Assembly: GCA_016302405.1 (NCBI GenBank)
Contig: JAEDNR010000102.1
Span: 1 to 5,380, forward strand
Origin: Oscillospiraceae bacterium
Lineage (GTDB): Bacteria; Bacillota; Clostridia; Oscillospirales; Oscillospiraceae
Length of the DNA: 5,380 bases
Direction: 5' to 3'
This document shows positions 5,300 through 5,380 of this stretch, piece after piece. Position numbers and translations under genes: made by a program. The notes under the pieces are model-generated. The model was given only the letters and a program-made list of their open reading frames with translations. It had not been told where the DNA came from and did not search any database. The stretch's first letter is position 1. Every line of letters begins with the position of its first letter.

Positions 5300-5320
5300 G
5301 GGGCTGTCTCACTAAGGAAA
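5300..5320 (-). repeat. Right copy of 21-bp inverted repeat
   Basis: This copy begins GGGGCTGTCTCACTAAGG and is the exact reverse complement of 31-51. The GGGGCTGTCTCA end resembles terminal inverted repeats of insertion sequences and small non-autonomous elements in Firmicutes; that resemblance is from memory and was not checked. No transposase is visible in the window. If the motif is an element end, the element lies to the right of it. Confidence 0.9.
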
Positions 5321-5343
5321 AATTACACAAATAAAAGAACTGT

Positions 5344-5378
5344 CATTCCGAGCCAGTGCGCACACTGGCGTGGGAATC
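5344..5378. repeat. REP-like hairpin repeat at right edge
   Basis: An inner 7-bp stem GCCAGTG/CACTGGC with a 4-nt loop (5352-5369) sits inside outer arms ATTCC (5345-5349) and GGAAT (5373-5377). Its TGTCATTCCGAGCC start resembles short dispersed palindromes common between genes in gut Clostridia. The reverse complement of 71-81 (GGTCATTGCGA) near the left edge looks like a related fragment in opposite orientation. Confidence 0.6.
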
Positions 5379-5380
5379 CC

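Noticed and set aside
1..5380. CRISPR array, tRNA or rRNA
   Set aside because: There are no regularly spaced direct repeats, no cloverleaf with a TTC-type T loop and no ribosomal RNA sequence on either strand.

Overview
The window reads as a chromosomal fragment of a moderately GC-rich Gram-positive gut anaerobe, most likely a member of class Clostridia (Oscillospiraceae/Ruminococcaceae, something like Faecalibacterium, Gemmiger or Subdoligranulum). This is inferred from strong AGGAGG-type Shine-Dalgarno sites, sigma-A consensus promoters, GC-rich genes beside AT-rich promoter DNA, and short dispersed hairpin repeats in the flanks. The genus is a guess; no marker gene is present.

Positions 141-4500, all on the minus strand, hold one compact operon for dTDP-L-rhamnose synthesis and use. 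The order of transcription is rmlA (4500-3622), rmlC (3613-3068), rmlB (3055-2036), a GT2 glycosyltransferase (2061-1078) and rmlD (1064-141). Gaps are 8-13 nt, except that the glycosyltransferase starts 26 nt inside the end of rmlB. RmlA makes dTDP-glucose, RmlB dehydrates it to the 4-keto-6-deoxy sugar, RmlC epimerises it and RmlD reduces it to dTDP-L-rhamnose. The glycosyltransferase, which resembles RgpB-type rhamnosyltransferases, probably uses that donor in a cell-wall or surface rhamnose polysaccharide. The intact families and motifs make these five calls secure; the acceptor of the glycosyltransferase is unknown.

Positions 4501-5380 have no clear protein gene but are dense in signals. 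A near-consensus promoter (4619-4591) drives rmlA through an 84-nt leader. Upstream of it, a second minus-strand promoter (4749-4721) runs straight into an intrinsic terminator (4691-4660), predicting a ~55-nt RNA. In the opposite direction a probable plus-strand promoter (4825-4858) and a 16-bp perfect terminator (5079-5135) bracket a ~275-nt transcript that carries only very small ORFs with ribosome-binding sites. This is a candidate small RNA or small-protein gene and is the least explained part of the window. An 18-bp AT-rich palindrome (4780-4797) lies between the divergent promoters.

Both ends of the window carry the same 21-bp sequence in inverted orientation (31-51 and 5300-5320), with similarity continuing outward. 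The right copy is next to hairpin-forming repeat DNA. The rml operon and its control region therefore lie between two oppositely oriented copies of a dispersed element. No CRISPR, tRNA, rRNA or transposase gene was found.
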